Part shown: positions 26,301 to 38,298 of the stretch, piece by piece
Position numbering within the stretch: position 1 is the first letter of the stretch
How the letters are laid out: the number at the start of each line of letters is the position of its first letter
DNA from: Scatophagus argus
Lineage: Eukaryota > Chordata > Actinopteri > Scatophagidae
Length of the DNA stretch: 64,000 nucleotides
Assembly (NCBI RefSeq): GCF_020382885.2
Contig: NC_058497.1
Span: 19,894,330 to 19,958,329, forward strand
Direction of reading: 5' to 3'
Translations under genes and position numbers: made by a program
The notes under the pieces: model-generated
Seen by the model: the letters and a program-made list of their open reading frames with translations, nothing else
What the model was told of the DNA's origin: nothing
The model's database searches: none

Positions 26301-28813
26301 CCTGTGGGACATTGTATTTTTCTTTGGGTATGTTTGCTTTTATTTAATAGTCAAGGTAGAGGAGAGAGTAGAGAGATAACAGCAATCAGCAGGAATTGCA
26401 GTCATCATGAAATGACGTATTTGAGACACAGTGTAAATGCAGTGCCTATAATGCAACACAGACGTTTTCAACATAACTGAAATTTGACACGAAGTTGTAT
26501 AACTCGATAACAGACACTGTGATTTTTGATTCAGGGACAGTATCTGTCTTATAGAACATAAAACCAGTTTGTAAATGTGGAACAGATGTTACAGCACAAC
26601 ATACGAGCAAAAGACATCTAATTTCAAAGGAAAGCAGACAAACAAGAGAAAATTATGAATAAGAAGACATAACAAACAAGGAAGACAGAAGTAAAGACAA
26701 ACATCAGCTGCGAATTAACTACAGCAATTTTTAGCTGCTAGAAAAAACCAAACTCATCGTGTGTGGGTTTATGGTTCACACAGTGGTGCAGGTGGTAATG
26801 AAGGGTCTTAGCTGCTCACTTCCTTTTTCCCCTCGGGAAAGCAGAGAGGCCAACTGCAGGGAATGAGAGCCATGCCGTGTTTATGGAAAGAATTATGGCC
26901 TACGAGGGACGACATTACTGTTACTCAGCCTGTTTAACATACCAGGTTTATATTGTTATGCTGCAAACATAACAAGGATGTGTATAGTTATATTATCAAT
27001 CACAAACATTGCCACCCATTTACCTAAATAAAAGCCTAATTCTGTAATAAATCATCTAAAGTATGTTAAGTACTGAATGCAGTATCCTTATGCTCACTAT
27101 GACCTGACCCAATAATTGAATGTTTTGGAAATTACTGTAAAACATGTAAAATGAACCTGACACAATTTTTTAGCGTATTTAGCTAACCTAAACTCTAGCA
27201 ACAGTAATTCTGGATGTGCTGAGGGCAAACAACTGACTTAAGGCCTCGGTCAGAATGAACAGACTTGCAGTTTGCATGAGATAAAAGCATCAGCTACTTT
27301 CTCAAGATCTTAAATTGTTAAATATTCATTTAGCTGTTGTGCTCAGCTAATGGAGGCACCCTACAATTTTCCTTATCAAACTAAAGCACCAGAAAGTCAG
27401 CTCAAATGTCTACAATAACAGAATAAGCTAAAGGGAGAACACAGCAGTGCAGTCAGTGACAGCATCAGTCACAGTCTTCTATCATCAGCATTAACATGGG
27501 AGCCTGTGTCATGTTGGTGAAATACACTGTGAAATAGATGGGAAATTACAGAGGACCTGGGATTGACCTTTGTGGTACACCACCCAAGCTTCAACAGTGA
27601 AACTTACCAAGAAGAAGGGAGCAAAATCAATGTAGAGTCTTAAAGATGATAATTTATGGCCCAAAGCCCCACATGGGCCCCAACAGGGAAGTCACTGATG
27701 TGAGCCAAAGCTAAAACAAACAAACCCTAACTGATTGCTCTCAGCCTCTTTCAAATATGATCATGTCTCTTTGAGTTTTACATTTCAGAGGGAAACATTG
27801 CTCTTTTTACTCCATGACAATTATTTTGCAGTTGTGGTTATTACTTTGATGATTGAGATGATTTGATGATACTTTTATGATTAAGGTCCACCTAAACCAA
27901 CATTAAAATACAGCTTATGCGTTCAGGACAGTATAATTATATAGTAATTAGTAAGTAATATCAAAGCCTAATTTAACAACAGTTCTGCAAAACGAGTACT
28001 TTCATTTTGATACGTAAGGGCATTTTACTTTGGCAAAATTTGAAATACAATACCTTTACTTGTAATGGTATGTTTTGCTGCTGTCACTTAATTGAATAAT
28101 CTGTGTGCTTCATCCACCTCTGTAAAGCAAACAGATGACTCCTAATCTAACACATGGCTTAATAAAACCCAATAATAATAATGATAAATGCACGACGCAG
28201 ATAAAAACTGCCCTTTACGCACAGTGCACAGTGCACAGTGTACCGGAAGCCGTTCAAAACAATAATACAGCCAGAATTTTACGACACCTTTCATTAGCCC
28301 TGCTCCGTGAGTTTGGGGCCTTACGTAATTTGATCTCATGTCTCTGCCCCTCCTAGTCTGTATGTCCAAAGGGAGCAGCAGTATCACCACCCAATTCGCT
28401 CCTTCTCCACCACTCCCCTCTTCGTTCCGCTCAGACATGTGGGCTGAGCGCGGCAGCACATAGCACTACGAGGCGCTGCGTGAAGGAAAACATCGTCGCT
28501 CTGGAATGAGCTGTGACGGGAATCCCCTCCAAGCTTTCCTCTTTATGCTCGGGACCCTCAATAGAAGAAAAAGGCTCCAGCATCCGTCGGACATCACCTC
28601 TTGCAAGCTGCACTTGATAAACACGTGAAAAAATTTAAATAAAAGCAGAGGATCGTCTCCCTGCAGACCCCTGAGCTGGAGGACACTCCCATCACATACT
28701 GTGCACAGCTGTCCGTCACCGGGTCCGGGAGACGCTGACAGGAGCGTGAAAAGGGCGAAGGCGGGTAGAGAATAAGAACTGGGAGACAGAAGGAGAGCAG
28801 GGGGGAGTTGAGG
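23360..28813. other. Intergenic region between divergent nek8 and tlcd1
   Basis: This 5.4-kb interval separates two start codons on opposite strands and so holds both promoters and 5' UTRs. No coding exon was recognised. A SINE body lies at 24914-25198. Sequence at 25430-25700 is less AT-rich and free of recognisable repeats, but it encodes nothing I can identify. The last 500 bases (28300-28813) are CpG-richer and are the probable tlcd1 promoter and 5' UTR. Confidence 0.5.
24914..25198 (+). repeat. Teleost tRNA-derived SINE body with (GGAT)n tail, 5'-truncated
   Basis: The sequence contains the hallmark phrases of a very common fish repeat: TGCGTGGGTTTTCTCCGGGC, CTTCCTCCCACA, TTAATTGGCTACTCTAAATTG and GGGATAGGCTCCAGCTCCCC. 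It ends in GGATGGATGGATT. The tRNA-like head is missing, so this copy is 5'-truncated. A related inverted fragment lies at 62367-62529 and a head-only fragment at about 43032-43125. I do not give a Repbase name. Confidence 0.85.
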
Positions 28814-31800
28814 ATGGACGCCCTGATTCCTGTTCTGAAGAGTCACCCAGGACCGGCCGTGCTGGTGTGCTCTCTGCTTTTCAGGGTGGTCCACCATTTG
28901 CTGCAAAAGCTGCCTGTGCCCAAAGTGGTGAAGCAGAATGACCTCCACTCCTGGAAGTGGAGGAACCTCTCTGTCTCCATGGTGCACTCCCTGCTGACGG
29001 GGACGTGGGCCCTGGCTTGGTGAGTCTCCATCCAAACATCTGTCTGTCCACACTGGGACACCATTGTTAATTCACAGTCCACATGACTTGTTATGTGTGT
29101 GTCTGCGGGTGTGTGTGTGTGTTTGTGCAGCAGTGACAGTCTGTGGCAGCCAGGAGAAGAAGGGCATGTTCAGACAGGGTGAGGGATGGGGGAGACAATG
29201 GCATTTGTATGTGGGGAGGGAAATGCCACTGTACAGTATGGGCCTCTCAAGCCTGTTATTGCAATTTTCTTGTACTGCTGAATTTCAGTTAAACACTGAG
29301 TTTTGTCAACGCCACATTCAGCCAGCAGCCAAGACTGCTCAGGTAACAGCCAACAGATAAATCAACTGGAAAAACCTGCTGGCAAAATGATTATTGTGAA
29401 AGCATTGTGAGAGTGAGTATTTTCTGGGGCGGAGACAGAGCTTGTGACTCATCTTTTAACGTTAAGGAGTGGGACTTAGGTCACATTGCTGCATTTAATG
29501 CTCAACAGTATGAACTAGTACCGAATAAGAGGTGAAAGAAGCAAGTTTTTAAATTAAAAAGGAGTACCAACAAAACATGTGAATCAGTACCCTGCCTAAC
29601 ACGTCACAGATAGTTATTTATTAACAATAATTCTGTTGTGGGGTGTTTATACAGGGAGGGGACGCAGAGAAACCTTTATTGTTTGAGGTGTGCCCCTTTT
29701 GCCAAAGAGCAGAAAGAAGTTACAAGAAAATAATGCAGACTCAGTCTGTTTCAGAGAAACATAGAAATAAAGATTTAATCTTCAGATATGAAGGCACATA
29801 TAGAAACTAGAGTGTAGATATTCATAAAATGAATTATTTCTGCTAAAGGTAGGGATTTCTATTCGCCATGGGGGGTTAAAAATAAGTCAAAACACCTGAT
29901 ATTAATGTCTCTGCTTAGTCAGGCTTCTCTGCCCAGGAGTGAGCCCAAATATGTCTGAGTGAGGCCAATACAGATCCATCTATCCATAACATGTGTCCTT
30001 CTCCAGTGTGGTGGTCTGGCCGGAGACGTTGAGCAACATCCACTCCCACCACACCCCTTTGTCCTACCTGCTCGTCTGCGTCTCAACAGGTCAGTAAACA
30101 CATCACGAAGAAGAACGAAAACTTCAGGGCAAAGATAGTTAAACAACTGTGACGTTTTTGTTACCCAGACATTTGTGGAGATTTTCTTCCATATTAGTTC
30201 AAAATTCTTGATCGCACAGGTGGATTTTGCGTTTGTTGATCAGACTGCAGTGTAAGGAGAAATTTTCTTGGTCATAGTGTTAAACAACAAAGCATTTTCA
30301 TCACTGATTAATCAGCAGATTCTTTTCTCAATTAAGTATTTACATCTGTAAAGTTTCAGAGCATAGTGACAAGGGCCTCTTTTATTTCCGAAAGCCCAAG
30401 GTTGGGTCTTTAAACGTCGTTTTGTCTGACTAACATTCCGGTACTCAAAGATATACTCAAAGTATGACAAAGAAAATGAGTAAATGAAAATGTCTTCACA
30501 TCTGAGAAGCTGAAACGAGTAAATGTTTGGAAATTTTTGCTTGGAAAAAGTCAAACATGAGTCATGATTCATAAAACTACTTTCAGTCTCATCTTCTGTC
30601 AGTCAATTAAGTGACAATTTGTTGCAGCTACAAATGACGGAAATTCATGGGAAAAGTGTTGATTGACAGTGTTTTCTCTTCCACTGTTCAACTGAACTTA
30701 ACTCTCCTGTGCTGGGCCGTAAAACTTCCACCTTTCCAGTTGCTGCTTTTCAAGGGAACAACACAAACGCCCGCCCCTCTCACCTGACACTCAGAACATA
30801 GAAGTGGGCGTGTCGTCTAAATCACCATGGACACCAAAGATAATCCACCAAGGACTTGGTGGTCTGGTTGAGCCTTGTTGAATGTGGTTGGGTCTTTTAT
30901 GTGTGTCTCTGTGTTGCCATGAAGACACAAATCTGTGGAGAGCCGCCCTAACAACCACAAACAGATATTAGCTCCACTGAGGACCAAAACCGCCAGATAC
31001 TGGAGGTCATGTTCTTTAACATAGCGGCTGGTTGTGTAGCCTCAGTGTGCCAGTCATATGCAGGCACAGAAAGACTCTTAGTCACCTGAATACCTGTGAG
31101 GCCTACACAGTTTGGTTACACTGTGAATAGTTTGGTTGGTAGCTTCTAAACATAATGACAAATAATTAATTCTACTGTGAGTTAAGTTCAACAAACATTG
31201 ACTCTTAATTTCTCTTGATGGCTCTCTGGCTGACAACAAGGGACACAGGGGAACTCCTGAATTGTAATTTCAGATATATTCAAGGTTATCTTGTAAACAT
31301 AAACAGAATATGATGTTATTTTGGACAAAACAGAGTCGTCTGAGTTAGTGAGTCACAAATGTGTGGTCACAGTGTCAGAGCCAACTAACCTCATCATCTC
31401 AGCCGGTCAGACATTTAAATTCACTTTGCCTGGCTGACTGATGACATTGTCACTTCAATGAGACGACGAAGCCTTGCAGTGCAAACACAGCGATAGCTTC
31501 TCTGTAATATTTGCCTTCCATTTTCAAGTTGTGGCTAGAACTGACATAAGGGTAATGCACACAAATTTGACTTGTTTGTCAGACAGGAAATCTGACTGAA
31601 ATCACAACAAACTTGTTGGACTCTACTTACATTAAATGCTGTATATTTATGTGTCAAAACACGTGTCAAATGTAAAGTTAAAATGAATTAGAAACACAGT
31701 GATGTAATACGTCGATGATAAGCCTTAAACAAAAACTGAGCTGTATAAAGTTAAAGTGACATATTTTGTCATTGGAGGGAACTTACTCCAACGAAATTTG

Positions 31801-34627
31801 TTCTCTGCATTTAACCCACCCAAGTGACGTGCACACACACAGCAAACCCGGGGCAGTGGGCGACCGCGTGCAGCGCCCGGGGAGCAGTGGGGGTTAGGTA
31901 CCTTGCTCAAGGGTACCTCAGCCATGGACACCGGTACGGGGAGTCGAACCAGCGATCCACCGGTTACGGGTCCGACACCCTAACCGCTGCCCCAAATGAG
32001 GAACACTTCACGAATTTGCGTGTCATCCTTGCGCAGGGGCCATGCTAATCTTCTCTGTATCGTTCCTGTATAAAACGAACATGTATGTGTGAACAAACTG
32101 CATTAATCTGTCATGTTAGACAGACATGGATGTTTTAATATTTTCACTGAAAACTTAAACTGGCAAACATGAAAACAAAAGTGGATTTAATTCTCAGACT
32201 CATCTACATCCTGTCCTCTTCCTGGGTTGTGACCCACACACTGAATATCTATAAATGACTTTCCTACTGTTGCTTGAGCTTGAGTGAACATATTTTAGCA
32301 GCAGTTACGTGAAACAAACTACGTTTTTCATTTTCTCTTCCTTCTTAGGATACTTTGTGCAAGATGCCGGTGATATCATCCTGACAGGACATGCAAGAGC
32401 ATCATGGGAATTCTTACTCCATCATGCACTGGTAAGGCGGCGTGCCTGTGGTTGTGTTTTGTTTTGTTTTTTAACTCTATCAAGCATGTTTGGCTCAGAT
32501 AAGATATCAGAGTCAGTTTGTCAAGGTCAGGAACTCAACAAAAACAAATTTAATATCAAAGTCACACCTGTTTCATACATGTGTGAAAAAATCTGAGGAG
32601 AAATTTGGGTATTATTCTGAGAGAAACACATGTAAAAAAAAATTTATATCAGATTTGGTGTGTTGTAAATTAAGGTTGAAAGATTTGTTCTATATGCTGC
32701 TGTTGATTTTTATTGGCTGTTTATTTATTATTGTTGGTAATAATTCAAGTATCTGCTGACAAACAAATGACATACACTGACTGTTTTTGCAGCTGAGTTG
32801 AGCTGAATGCAGCCTGTTGCCACTGAGCAGAAGATAATTGTAACTTATGAGATCTACTGGCAGACTTGTGTTATATAATCTGTTGAGTGTGTATCCCTGG
32901 AATATCCACTTTCCATTAATTTCCTTTTAAAGTAGCTTTAAAGTTTCACCATCATGTCTGAGAGGGCAGTGTGTAGTGTTTTTTTGTTTATCTTCTTCAG
33001 TGAAGTTATATGATGCTTAAATTTTCTTCAGTAAAGTTATATGATGTTTCAATTAAATAAGTGAAACGTTTCAAGACTTTCAGGCATTTTATACGCATTT
33101 TCATATATTTGGCATTTTTTGGAGACTTCTTCTCTAGAATTTAAAATGAATTTCTGTGAGTTTGAACCTTTTTTGATGCACTGTATGAGTTTTCATGATA
33201 GTGGAGTTAAAGAAGTTTTACGAGCTGCACTATTGAGAATCATAAAAATCTATATGTGCCAGACACCTAAAGCTGACCATTTTACAAGCACACCAGAGAT
33301 TTGTAGCTCGTTGAATACACTTTGTATTCCTACAGGGACGTTTCTTTTAGTTCCACACAGTGTAATAGTCAGACTTGCAGTGACATGTTACCCCATTATT
33401 GCCCCATTAACGGTAAAGATTTAAGACCGACAAAGCTCTCTCTATATATCTCTGTATATTTTCCATCCAACCACAGTTTTCTGCTGTTCAGTGAGCGTTA
33501 CACTCTCACAGAGCCACCAGCATGACTGTCAGTGTAATTCAAGCTTTACTCAGCTGTCTAAAAGGGTTATTTCACTCAGTTGACCATATCTCTATATACA
33601 TCAGCAGAAAATGTTATTACTGTAGAAATGCTTCCTGAAAACTGTTGAGGGTGACTTTTCTGGATTATCCAGACTAACTAGGTAATTTGCTGTGAACGTC
33701 ACAAATTAAATTCTTTTCAGCCCACATTGGCAAGACATGAGTCCAGATCTTCACATATGGATAAATGAGTTAGTTTCATGATTTGACACTAGGCAGGGGT
33801 TTTACAGATCTTCAAAGCTGACTTAAGGTTTTAGCTGTGCCTGAGTCAGAGCAAAAATTATTTAAGCCCAAACCTGGAAAAATAGTAGGATTATTTACAG
33901 ATGATGACCAGTTTTATGGTAAGCTAGCATGCATAAACTCATTTTCACATACAGATTTCCCCTTTTCTTAGAGATGTGAAGAATTGTTTTGATAGAATTA
34001 AGATTTTAGATGAGAACAGTGGAAAATTTTACTGATCACATTTCATAGCAAACAGGAAACTGTAAACTGCAGACAGAGGGATCCATGTCAAACTATATTT
34101 ACTTAACAAAGTTAGAAGGTACTTTACAGGAGAAAAAAAGAAACAAAAAAAATGCAAATAAAAAACAAACAATGACACCATCCAGTAGGACTTCACCTGT
34201 CACCTGTCTGTGTCTGTGTCCTCTTCAGGTGATTTGGTGTTTCCTGTACACCCTCTACACTCAGCTGTACGTAGCCGGTGCTGTGATAGCTCTCTTTGTA
34301 GAGGTCAACAGTGTCACCCTGCACCTGAGGCTGATGCTGAAGCTGGCAGGCGCTCAGTCCTCCTCCACGTACCACATCAACAAATATGCCAACCTCTTGA
34401 CATACATCACGTTTCGTCTGAGCACACAGTTCTACCTCACCTGGTACATCGTCCACAACTACTCCTGGCTGGACCGTGGTGGATACTTTCTCTTCTCCAT
34501 GATAGTGATGAATATTATGATCCTGATTTATTTCTACCGCCTGCTACGTGCGGATTTCTTCTCCTGGAGTAAGAACTCTGTGAGACAGAACGGGATGCAT
34601 GACTCCAAAAAGTTTCTCAGTGATTGA
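28814..34627 (+). CDS. tlcd1: TLC domain-containing protein 1 (4 coding exons, 256 aa)
   Basis: Coding exons are 28814-29019, 30007-30089, 32349-32431 and 34229-34627; phases 2, 1 and 0 join cleanly to 256 aa. The product is a multi-pass TLC (TRAM-LAG1-CLN8) domain membrane protein. The family is linked to plasma-membrane phospholipid composition and fluidity. Visible features are an N-terminal hydrophobic segment, SWKWRNLSVSMVHSLLTG, the GYFVQD and ASWEFLLHHAL blocks, FVEVNSVTLHLRLMLKLAG, and a last membrane helix followed by LLRADFFSWSKN. The C-terminus is short and charged (HDSKKFLSD). ATG at 28814 is chosen because it opens the conserved part and follows a purine-rich context (TTGAGGATGG). 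It lies next to nek8, as in mammals. tlcd2 is the main alternative, but the neighbours favour tlcd1. Confidence 0.92.
30295..30610 (-). repeat. MITE-like interspersed repeat copy in tlcd1 intron 2
   Basis: The inverted landmarks GATTAATCAGCAGATTC, GCCCAAGGTTGGGTC and CTTCACATCTGAGAAGCTG show a nearly full-length diverged copy in complement orientation. Confidence 0.6.
31745..31993 (-). mobile_element. tRNA-derived SINE (V-SINE-like core) in tlcd1 intron 2
   Basis: Read on the minus strand, the element starts GGGGCAGCGGTTAGGGTGTCGG and carries a B-box-like GGTTCGACTCC. It continues with the conserved fish SINE core CTGAGGTACCCTTGAGCAAGG, CTGCTCCCCGGGCGC and GGGTTAAATGCAGAG, and ends near an AT-rich tail around 31745. 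The family name is from memory; the tRNA-like head and core are visible. Its 5' end abuts a U6 snRNA fragment with no spacer. Confidence 0.8.
31994..32066 (-). pseudogene. U6 snRNA 3' fragment (retropseudogene), 5'-truncated
   Basis: The minus strand matches U6 spliceosomal RNA from about nucleotide 33 (GGAACGATACAGAGAAG) to its 3' end. It includes the ACAGAGA region, AGCATGGCCCCTGCGCAAGG and GACACGCAAATTCGTGAAG. There are only a few changes near the end (GTGTTCCTC for GCGTTCCAT). The first 32 nucleotides and any upstream PSE/TATA promoter are missing, so it cannot be a functional U6 gene. Its 3' end is joined directly to the SINE 5' end. Confidence 0.88.
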
Positions 34628-34943
34628 CCAAGGAAAATTTACAGGACTATATTATGTTTTTATTTGGGGTGGGTGTTTACAGATTTTGTCTTTCTCCAGA
34701 CCATTCATTGTGACATCAGGTTGTTGTGTCTCACTGCCAAAGAACAAACCCCCGCAAAACAACCTTTGGTGGATCAAGTTGTAGACGTGTTCAGAGCTGC
34801 GTTCAAGAGATTTTGGAAAGTTGGTCATTTGGGACTTCAAGGGGAATAAGACAACACAACTCTGCTTTAGTTGAAGCCAGAATTAACTTTTGAGATTTTT
34901 ACCACTTTATATTTACAGTTTACTTTCAGAATCACATAATCTC

Positions 34944-35180
34944 AAAGGAATAGGTCAACATTTTGGGAAGTACATTCAGTGGCTTTCTTGGCAAACGCTG
35001 GCAGATTTATACCACTATGCCTGAATGGTAAACATGCCGCTACTGCTAGCAGCCAATTAGCTCAGTTTAGGATAAAGACTGAAAATGAAAATAGCTGACC
35101 TGGCTCTGTGCAATTATGAACAAATTCTACCATAAAATCTGCAATTTATTGTTTTACACTTCAGTTTTTGTACAAATTAA
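34944..35180 (+). repeat. Common teleost repeat, left member of an inverted pair
   Basis: AGGAATAGGTCAACATTTTGGG, GGCTTTCTTGGCAA, CAATTAGCTCAGTTTAGGAT and TTTTACACTTCAGTTTTTG are landmarks of a widespread fish repeat, here inside the tlcd1 3' UTR. Confidence 0.6.
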
Positions 35181-35448
35181 ACAAATAGTGTACGACATTT
35201 ATGTTAAGCCAAGCTAATAATGACTGTACTCGTATATTTGGAGTGCAGACATAACAGCAACTGTATAACTTTTAAGCTAACTCTCAGCGAAAAAAGTAAA
35301 TCTCCCAAATTGTCAAAACTGCTACCAATAGATTACATCTCAGCATCATGCGACCTTAAAATGTGGCATTTTGGGAAAAACGTTTTCTTGTTGTCACTCT
35401 GTGCTCTAAATATAAAGCTACAGCCAGCAGATGGTTATCCTAGCTTGG

Positions 35449-35454
35449 AATAAA
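35449..35454 (+). other. Candidate polyadenylation signal of tlcd1
   Basis: AATAAA is the first canonical hexamer on the plus strand after the tlcd1 stop codon, about 820 bases downstream. Use is inferred. Confidence 0.45.
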
Positions 35455-35479
35455 GTCTGGGAAGCAGAACAAAAAGTCC

Positions 35480-35745
35480 ACCTTCAGTTTTTGTACAGAT
35501 CATAAACAAGGTAGACATAACGTGTTAACTAGAGAGCAGATCAGAGATACTGGTAGGTTTTTTGTTTTGTTTTGTTTTGTTTTTTCTTGCCTTTGGGCAC
35601 CAGACTAGTTGTTTACCCTAAGCTAACCAGCTGCTGACTAGCTAAGCTAACCTTGTGTAGCTTGTGTACGGAAATACAAGAGCTGTATCAATGTTCTCAT
35701 CTAAATCTTGTCAAGAAAGCTGATGAGTATTTGTCCCCGAAAAGT
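35480..35745 (-). repeat. Common teleost repeat, right member of an inverted pair
   Basis: CTTCAGTTTTTGTACAGATC, CTAAGCTAACCAGCTGC, CTTGTCAAGAAAGCTGATG and CCCCGAAAAGTC are diverged complement landmarks of the element at 34944-35180. A T-rich TTTTG run interrupts the middle. Confidence 0.55.
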
Positions 35746-35940
35746 CAAACCTTGTCCTTCAGGTTGTCAAACAACTGAGTTCAACATGTTGCCATAATAA
35801 ATTTGCAAGGGTAGCAGTGTTTTTATGTAGCAGGCTAACAGCCTGCAAACTGGGATCATCTGATAACTTTGAAATTTAGAAGCAATACTGTTTAATAAGA
35901 TTTTAATAATTATTATGCCTGGAAGGGATCATACCTTTTG

Positions 35941-36013
35941 TTGTTGTTGTTGTGTGTGTGTGTGTGTGTGTGTGTGTTTGTGTGCACGAGCGTGTGTGCC
36001 TGTGTGTGTGTGT
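35941..36013. repeat. (TTG)n followed by (GT)n microsatellite
   Basis: Several TTG units pass directly into a long uninterrupted TG run and then an interrupted TG stretch. Confidence 0.9.
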
Positions 36014-38239
36014 CAGTGCATATCTGTCCACAGCTAACAGTTCTCATTCTGGCATACTCTATTGGACTCATCAGCATAATATTTTTTTCTGCACATTTAT
36101 GACTGTATGCTCAAGGACCTCATGTGGTTGGGCGATTCACAGTTTTTGATAAAACCTGTCTTACTTCTCTGTTTCATACCTTCACTGACTGTTGACTCCT
36201 TACTTCTCTTAACTGGCCAATAGGAGCCACTCGTGACCAGCAGCTGCTTCAGTTTGTTCCCAGACACACCTTGTGTGTCTTATCTGGTATATGTATACAT
36301 AGTATGTCCACACTCTCTGTCTCTATGATGCCATTGCTGGCTGACAAGATAATGAGCGTGGCTGAACTGGTGCGTAAGACACCATGCTGTCAGTTTAGTT
36401 GGTAACACACAGGAATGCAGGACAATTAATGGTCCTTATATGAAATTTGTTGGCGTTTAACACAAGTTGGGCTGAGGCAGTCTGATCCTTGAGCACATCA
36501 GGAAGTGGGCACCATGAGAAACCCTTTGCAGCGCAAGCAGCAGCACAATCAGTACTGATACTGCATCATCAGTAGTTCTTCGTGTGGAGTAATTCAGTAG
36601 TACAGTATCCCCACCATGTGTACCTTATGTACCTGTTTACAAAAATAATAATACTCCCTGTTTCAGGACATTGAACGACAACCTTCAGGTGAAGATGCGT
36701 TTCCTCCTCCTCCTCTTTCCTCAAAAAATGTCTAATTTGTAAATAGTGTCCCCAGATGTGCATTCTTTTGTGATATGTTTCAAATGGTAATACGAGTAAA
36801 CACCATGTGGAATTTAAATGCTTCCTGATCATGCCGTAAACCATCAGTGCTGACAGTGTCATTTAGAAACTTAATGATCAGTACATTTCATTTTGTAACT
36901 CAGCGCCGAGAGCGTTCAAACAGACATGGACAGAGTCTGGATGTGTCTGATCTGTGCGTCAGTGCCTTTACCACAGTGCCTTTTGAAAAAACAAGAACAA
37001 AGCACAGATAGAGACAATGTACAGTTATGGAAGTACAGGTGTACTGCAGAGTGTAAACTGTATGCCTTTGTAAAGGTTGGGCCAAGTAGAGAGATTAAAC
37101 TCATTTGGCCATTTGTTGCGCTAACGTGACAGATGTTTATCAGGGGCCCTGTATTGTGAGTGGTTGAGTCATACCATAAATTAAAAGAATATTTAAAATC
37201 ACTGGACTGTTGATGTATATTTTTGTAAAATGTTGTCCTACTTTTGCCATGGCTGTATATAATTTATAAGGTTATATAAGTCAGTTTTACTTTACTTACT
37301 TATTTTGTTTTACTTCTTTTCATGTCACTTTTTACTTTTTCCTCTAATGCATTTCACAGTCTTAGTTACTACATTTACACACACAAAACAAATAAAGAAA
37401 GTATAAGTTTAAATTAAAACTCAACAACGTGCACATTTGCACATTTGGCTATTATTATTATTTACTATTACTATACTATTACTATTACTATATTTACTAT
37501 TATTTACAGCAGTTATTTTTCATACAAAAACATCTTCACAGATCTGATGACCACCACTGTTTCTCAGACAGATGGTCACGGATTTACTGTTTGTAGCCAA
37601 GCAGAGATCAGTGAGAAAAGAGCTTAGAGCGCCCCTATGGGCGACATGTGGAATTGACGGACCGGAAACAAACAAGGGTACTACAGAAAGGTTACAGTAT
37701 TTTCTTCTTTAATTTAATGCAAATACAAGGAAATAAGATGTATCGTAAAAATATTACTCACATCTGGTAGAAAAAGAATCATTGTCAGTTTATGTAGCTA
37801 TACGCCTAGAAGAATAATGCTTTCCTGAACGCTTTACAAATAAAGAAAATGAGGAGGTAAAAGAGGTGTAACGGAGAAGTACGAATAGGTACACATAAAT
37901 AAATATGACAACTAAAAACAAGAAAAGGGAATCAATAAACTAGAAAAATGTTCAGCTTCTTTTTGCACTTTCAAATAGATAGAGAGATGATTTTTTTTCC
38001 ATGTCTAATTCCCGATTATTCCTCATTTCTTCCAGCAGGGGACCGAGTAGAGAAAATGTGGGAGGACAGAAGGAAAAAAAAAATCTAGTTAACTGAGTCA
38101 GCAGCGACGGGTCTCGTCTGCCGCTGCTCCCCCTCAACTTCCGCGGCTCGACATCAGCGCCGTTCACCGTAAACTCATCACGCCTGTAGCGCTCAGCCAT
38201 GAGCTCGACTGGCTTTAAGTTCCAGTGAGAAACATCCGT

Positions 38240-38298
38240 GGAAGCAGACACGAAGCGCAGCACAGCAGAGAGAAAAGCAAAGTTCCTGTGTCGTTGAG
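38240..38298 (+). other. Probable non-coding first exon of rab34
   Basis: A CpG-containing stretch ends with TCGTTGAG followed by the consensus donor GTAGGA at 38299. The first rab34 coding exon has an acceptor-like CTCAG two bases before its ATG (39655), so an upstream leader exon is expected. This is the best candidate. The 5' boundary is unknown, and use is inferred from splice signals and base composition alone. Confidence 0.45.

Larger units (their letters stand above)
34628..38239. other. Intergenic region tlcd1-rab34 (tlcd1 3' UTR, repeats)
   Basis: The left part is tlcd1 3' UTR, with a polyadenylation signal AATAAA at 35449-35454 and another at 37391. Two fragments of one common teleost repeat lie in opposite orientation (34944-35180 and 35480-35745), followed by a (TTG)n/(GT)n microsatellite at about 35941-36013. 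No rpl23a or other gene was recognised. Sequence from about 38000 becomes CpG-richer towards the rab34 upstream exon. Confidence 0.5.

Noticed and set aside
28808-28813. A start of tlcd1 two codons upstream (TTG)
   Set aside because: TTG is not a usual start in vertebrate nuclear genes; ATG at 28814 has a suitable context and fits the family.
28466-29053. A 195-codon open frame on the minus strand
   Set aside because: It lies antisense to the GC-rich tlcd1 first exon and promoter; it has no recognisable domain, and the sense strand encodes conserved TLCD1.
31994-32066. A functional U6 snRNA gene
   Set aside because: The first 32 nucleotides and the upstream promoter elements are missing, and the 3' end joins a SINE instead of a terminator.
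34193-34572. Open frames on both strands overlapping tlcd1 exon 4
   Set aside because: They are out-of-frame or antisense shadows of the exon that encodes the conserved TLC domain.
35941-36149. An open frame of alternating Cys-Val
   Set aside because: It is translated from a GT microsatellite.
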